From NCBI RefSeq assembly GCF_020552705.1, contig NZ_JAJBZG010000005.1, positions 372,001 through 436,000 of the forward strand: a stretch of DNA of 64,000 nucleotides. Direction: 5' to 3'. Position 1 is the first letter of the stretch, and each line of letters opens with the position of its first letter. Of the stretch, positions 61,280 through 64,000 are shown in pieces. A program made the position numbers and the translations under genes. The notes beneath the pieces were generated by a model, which did not search any database, had not been told where the DNA came from, and saw only the letters and a list, made by a program, of their open reading frames with translations. The DNA is from Christiangramia sediminis (GTDB taxonomy: Bacteria; Bacteroidota; Bacteroidia; Flavobacteriales; Flavobacteriaceae).

Positions 61280-62722
61280 TTAAGATTGTATGATTTTGAG
61301 AATTTGTTCTTTTTCTGAAAAATAGACTAACCCGATAAATAGTAATAATAACGGTATTCCCACGAAATAATTTCCGGGGAAAATATAAAATGAGATTCCT
61401 GAGATGAGTATAGAAATAAATAGATAACCTCCTATTTTCTTCATATCATAAGGTACAGGATAATACTTTTTTCCGAGGAAGTAAGAAACGATCATCATGC
61501 TTCCATAGGCGATAAGGGTAGCCCAGGCAGCCGCAATAAAACCAAAGAGGGGAATAAGCACTAAATTCAACACAATAGTAATTACCGCCCCTAGAATGGA
61601 AATATACATTCCAGTTCGGGTCTTATCTGTTAGCTTATACCATACGGAAAGGTTGTGATAGATCCCAAGAAATAAATTTGCCAGTAAAATTATTGGAACT
61701 ATGCTAATGGCCATCCAGTATTCAGGATCACGGATCACCAGATTTTTGAAAAAATCGATAAAGCATACCAATACAAGAAATATAAGACTTCCTGCGATCA
61801 CGAAATATTTCAAAATATCTGCATAAGTTTCCCGGGCATTATCCTTTTCTGAATGATTAAAAAAGAACGGCTCGGCACCCATTTTAAAAGCCTGAACAAA
61901 GATGGTCATAAAAACTGCAAGCTTGTAACATCCTGCATATGCTCCCATCACTTCATCTGAGATCATATCCTTGATTAGCAGTTTATCCAGATTTTCATTG
62001 ATCACAAATGCAATTCCCGCAACCATTATGGGCCAGCCGTATTTCCACATTTGCCTGAAAATAGAGAAATCAAAAGTGATCTTTGTTTTAAAGAAATAGG
62101 GTAATAAAAGTAAAAAAGTTACAGCACTCGCGGCCAGATTGGCAATGAATATATATCCTACAATATCTTTAGGTCCGTAATTATCTAATACAAACTGCGG
62201 GGCGAACTGAGGATAATCTCTTACAAACCATAAAAAATAAACATTTAGAGTTACAACTATCAGAATATTGATGATCTTGATCCCGGCAAATTTTACCGGC
62301 CTGCCAGTTGCCCTCAAATAAGCAAAAGGAACCACTACCAGGGTATCCAACACCAATACACTAAAAAGTAACCTGAAGTAAAATGGATCCAGATCCATCA
62401 GCGCAATTAGGTCATCCTGGAAGATAAATACACCTATAGCAAATAAGATCGTACTTACAGTAAGTGCTATAAAAGCTGTAGAAAACACATTGGATTTTTC
62501 CTTTGCCCGGCTAAAGAATCTAAAAAAGGAAGTTTCCATCCCATAGGTAAGCAGTACATTAAAAAAAGCCGCCCAGACATAGAATACAGTATTAACCGAA
62601 TATTCTTCAGCAGGCAATACTTCAGTATGCAACGGCACCAGTATAAAATTCATTAATCTGGGAAATACCGTTGCAAAACCGTAAATAAGAGTGTCTTGAA
62701 AAAATCTTTTTAAAGTACTCAA
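61280..62722 (-). CDS. Polysaccharide flippase, Wzx/MurJ-like
   Basis: A 480-residue membrane protein with 12-14 helices of the MATE/MOP superfamily. The N-terminus (FFQDTLIYGFATVFPRLMNFILVPLHTE) is typical of O-antigen/teichoic acid flippases that move lipid-linked sugars across the inner membrane. Neighbouring nucleotidyltransferase and envelope genes agree with a role in surface glycans. It opens the minus-strand operon that ends with the EnvC-like gene. Confidence 0.9.
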   Translation of the reverse strand: MSTLKRFFQDTLIYGFATVFPRLMNFILVPLHTEVLPAEEYSVNTVFYVWAAFFNVLLTYGMETSFFRFFSRAKEKSNVFSTAFIALTVSTILFAIGVFIFQDDLIALMDLDPFYFRLLFSVLVLDTLVVVPFAYLRATGRPVKFAGIKIINILIVVTLNVYFLWFVRDYPQFAPQFVLDNYGPKDIVGYIFIANLAASAVTFLLLLPYFFKTKITFDFSIFRQMWKYGWPIMVAGIAFVINENLDKLLIKDMISDEVMGAYAGCYKLAVFMTIFVQAFKMGAEPFFFNHSEKDNARETYADILKYFVIAGSLIFLVLVCFIDFFKNLVIRDPEYWMAISIVPIILLANLFLGIYHNLSVWYKLTDKTRTGMYISILGAVITIVLNLVLIPLFGFIAAAWATLIAYGSMMIVSYFLGKKYYPVPYDMKKIGGYLFISILISGISFYIFPGNYFVGIPLLLLFIGLVYFSEKEQILKIIQS

Positions 62723-62782
62723 CAGGAGCAGGTTGGTTTACTACAAATATCTGAATAAATCAGCATTATAAAAGCTTTCGCA

Positions 62783-63226
62783 TTATTCCTTTTCCACAAT
62801 CCCTGTTAGTTTGTAATATTTGAGCTTATCATATTGAGTGAAAACCAGAATAGCTTCATCCTCGTCTATAGAAAATGGGCTTTCTTCAGGTAATTGCGGG
62901 GGTCTATTCCCGTATTCTTCCTTAGGATCCTCATGCATGATCATATCCTCGCTTCCCATGCGGAAATTTGCGACATAAAGATTCGGTTTTTCTTCGCTCT
63001 TATTCAATTCAGATTTCATCCCATGAAAATAAACAGCATCCATAGTGATCCTTTGATCCTGAATTGCTGCCACAGGAATATTTAACTGAATTCCATTAGA
63101 AGTATAGGTATAATAAACCTCATTGAATTGAGCCGGAGCACGTTCCTGAAGATCTTTATTACTACCGCAAGAGGCAAAAAGAGTCAGAATAAAGATTCCG
63201 GTCATTAAGTGTAGTGCATTTTTCAT
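62783..63226 (-). CDS. Hypothetical lipoprotein
   Basis: A 147-residue lipoprotein; lipobox LFASC (Cys20) after a hydrophobic leader. The mature part is acidic, with strands around EVYYTYTSNGIQLNIPVAA and ILVFTQYDKLKYYKL. No known domain. It lies between the flippase gene and the atpG terminator. Confidence 0.65.
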   Translation of the reverse strand: MKNALHLMTGIFILTLFASCGSNKDLQERAPAQFNEVYYTYTSNGIQLNIPVAAIQDQRITMDAVYFHGMKSELNKSEEKPNLYVANFRMGSEDMIMHEDPKEEYGNRPPQLPEESPFSIDEDEAILVFTQYDKLKYYKLTGIVEKE

Positions 63227-63274
63227 ATTATATGGTTTTTCGAGTTGAAGTTATAAAAACAAAACCCATACCAA

Positions 63275-63302
63275 ATAAAAAAGCCCTCTAAATTGAGGGC
63301 TT
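63275..63302 (-). terminator. Terminator downstream of atpG
   Basis: AAGCCCTC and GAGGGCTT form an 8-bp stem around six bases. On the minus strand a T run (TTTTTTATTT) follows, 61 bases after the atpG stop. Confidence 0.75.
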
Positions 63303-63332
63303 AATATATTTGTAATTTATAGTTACCGGATT

Positions 63333-63362
63333 GAGATTCCTCGCTACGCTCGGAATGACAAA
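63333..63362. repeat. Possible dispersed intergenic repeat
   Basis: GAGATTCCTCGCTACGCTCG followed by GAATGACAAA folds into a short hairpin (ATTCC/GGAAT). Similar GATTCCTC...GGAATGAC elements are familiar as scattered intergenic repeats in bacterial genomes. Only one copy lies in this window. Confidence 0.35.
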
Positions 63363-64000
63363 CTATCCGTTCAATGCCTCTGCTCCACCAACGATCTCTA
63401 ATATTTCGTTAGTAATAGATGCCTGTCTTGCCTTGTTATAAGAAAGTTTAAGATCATCTCGAAGCTCTGTTGCGTTCTCTGTCGCTTTGTGCATGGCCGT
63501 CATACGTGCACCGTGCTCTGAAGCAAATGAATCCCTAAGCGCTTTAAATAATTGCATTTTCAAAGATTTAGGTATAAGCTCTTTTACGATCTCCACCTTA
63601 GATGGCTCAAAAAGATAATCCAGTTGTTTGTTCTGTTCAGAATCAAATTTTTCGATAGGCAAAAACTGTTCATGCTTAACAACTTGCGTGGCGGCATTTT
63701 TAAACTGGTTGTACACCAGAACAATCTTATCGTACTTCTCATCAAGAAAAAGTTGCATCAATTCTTCGGCTATCACTGAAGCATTTTCAAAGCTCAGATC
63801 CTCATAGATATCATTGTTATTCTTATGAATATCATATTCCTTTTTCAAAATATCGTTGGCCTTTTTTCCAAGGCTATAGATATCTATATTTTTAGCTTTA
63901 TAATCGTTCTTAGCCTTGTACTTTACAGCTTTTATTATATTAGTGTTAAAAGCTCCGGCCAATCCTTTGTTTGATGAAATAGCAACAATCAAAACATTTT
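63363..64000 (-). CDS. atpG: ATP synthase gamma subunit (C-terminal part, partial)
   Basis: About 212 residues of the gamma subunit are present; the N-terminus lies beyond the right edge. The segment after NVLIVAISSNKGLAGAFN is the usual nucleotide-proximal region, and the C-terminal coiled-coil helix MTAMHKATENATELRDDLKLSYNKARQASITNEILEIVGGAEAL (described by parts: MTAMHKATENA and YNKARQASIT) is diagnostic. It forms the rotor shaft of F1. An in-frame TTG at 63992 is not the start, because coding continues to the edge. The other atp genes would be expected upstream on the minus strand. Confidence 0.93.
   Translation of the reverse strand, partial: NVLIVAISSNKGLAGAFNTNIIKAVKYKAKNDYKAKNIDIYSLGKKANDILKKEYDIHKNNNDIYEDLSFENASVIAEELMQLFLDEKYDKIVLVYNQFKNAATQVVKHEQFLPIEKFDSEQNKQLDYLFEPSKVEIVKELIPKSLKMQLFKALRDSFASEHGARMTAMHKATENATELRDDLKLSYNKARQASITNEILEIVGGAEALNG

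Noticed and set aside
1-64000. Search for CRISPR arrays, insertion sequences, tRNA and rRNA genes
   Set aside because: No regular direct repeats, transposase motifs or tRNA-like folds were seen by eye; short or degenerate ones could be missed.

Overview
The window looks like chromosomal DNA of a marine Bacteroidota bacterium of the family Flavobacteriaceae (Gramella/Christiangramia-like). The evidence is a low-GC genome, gliding lipoprotein GldH next to RicT, HU-CCDC81/SPOR and DUF4292 proteins, a TonB receptor with a carboxypeptidase-D-like extension, many secreted proteins whose signal peptide ends in AQ, and repeated TAnnTTTG promoter boxes in place of the E. coli -10. The species is inferred from gene content only. 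No tRNA, rRNA, insertion sequence or CRISPR array was seen.

Layout. 1-2653 (minus): carbamoyltransferase (partial), SxtJ-type protein, DUF5989 microprotein and SGNH/TPR protein, the gene order recalled for sxtI-J-K-L. 2786-4102: RseP. 4256-12403: a metal island with a SCO protein, FeoA, FeoB and a Cys-rich FeoB-associated peptide, ZIP transporter, DtxR-type regulator, TonB receptor and secreted thioredoxin. 12488-15329: DjlA-like chaperone, bacilliredoxin, PlsC and HD hydrolase. 15380-18330: S9 peptidase preceded by three short membrane-anchored ORFs, two of them coupled by an ATGA overlap. 18541-25182: TPR-AraC regulator, Fpg, radical SAM protein, enoyl-CoA hydratase, NtrY-like kinase and HemJ. 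25338-29408: MATE pump, ferrochelatase, ThuA-like protein and AraC regulator.

29610-36296 is the heme operon hemA-hemC-hemD-hemE-(DUF6973)-hemF-(S23 four-helix protein)-hemB. With HemJ and HemH it covers heme synthesis from glutamyl-tRNA apart from GSA aminomutase. The S23-family ORF between hemF and hemB is bracketed by 31-bp imperfect inverted repeats, resembling the intervening sequences of 23S rRNA genes but in a protein operon, and it carries a likely one-base frameshift.

36359-41309: small envelope proteins, CNNM transporter, MGMT, serine hydrolase and PolB-type exonuclease. 41349-48086 (minus): ScoAB, PBP1A, GldH, RicT and TrhO. 48287-51939: recA, a lipoprotein, and an ECF sigma factor overlapping a protein that seems to combine a cytoplasmic tail, inner-membrane anchor, disordered linker and outer-membrane barrel. 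51936-56418: PlsC, TrpS, DprA, HU/SPOR protein and acyl-CoA thioesterase. 56440-62722 (minus): an envelope operon (flippase, dUTPase, nucleotidyltransferase, TPR, DUF4292 lipoprotein, EnvC-like). The end holds a lipoprotein and the 3' part of atpG.

Regulation. A 17-bp palindrome (TTTAGAATCAATCTAAA, one mismatch between copies) lies upstream of feoAB and in the hemA/araC intergenic region, which also has a Fur-box-like palindrome. A related palindrome lies between the DtxR-type gene and the TonB receptor. Together they suggest joint iron control of uptake and heme synthesis.
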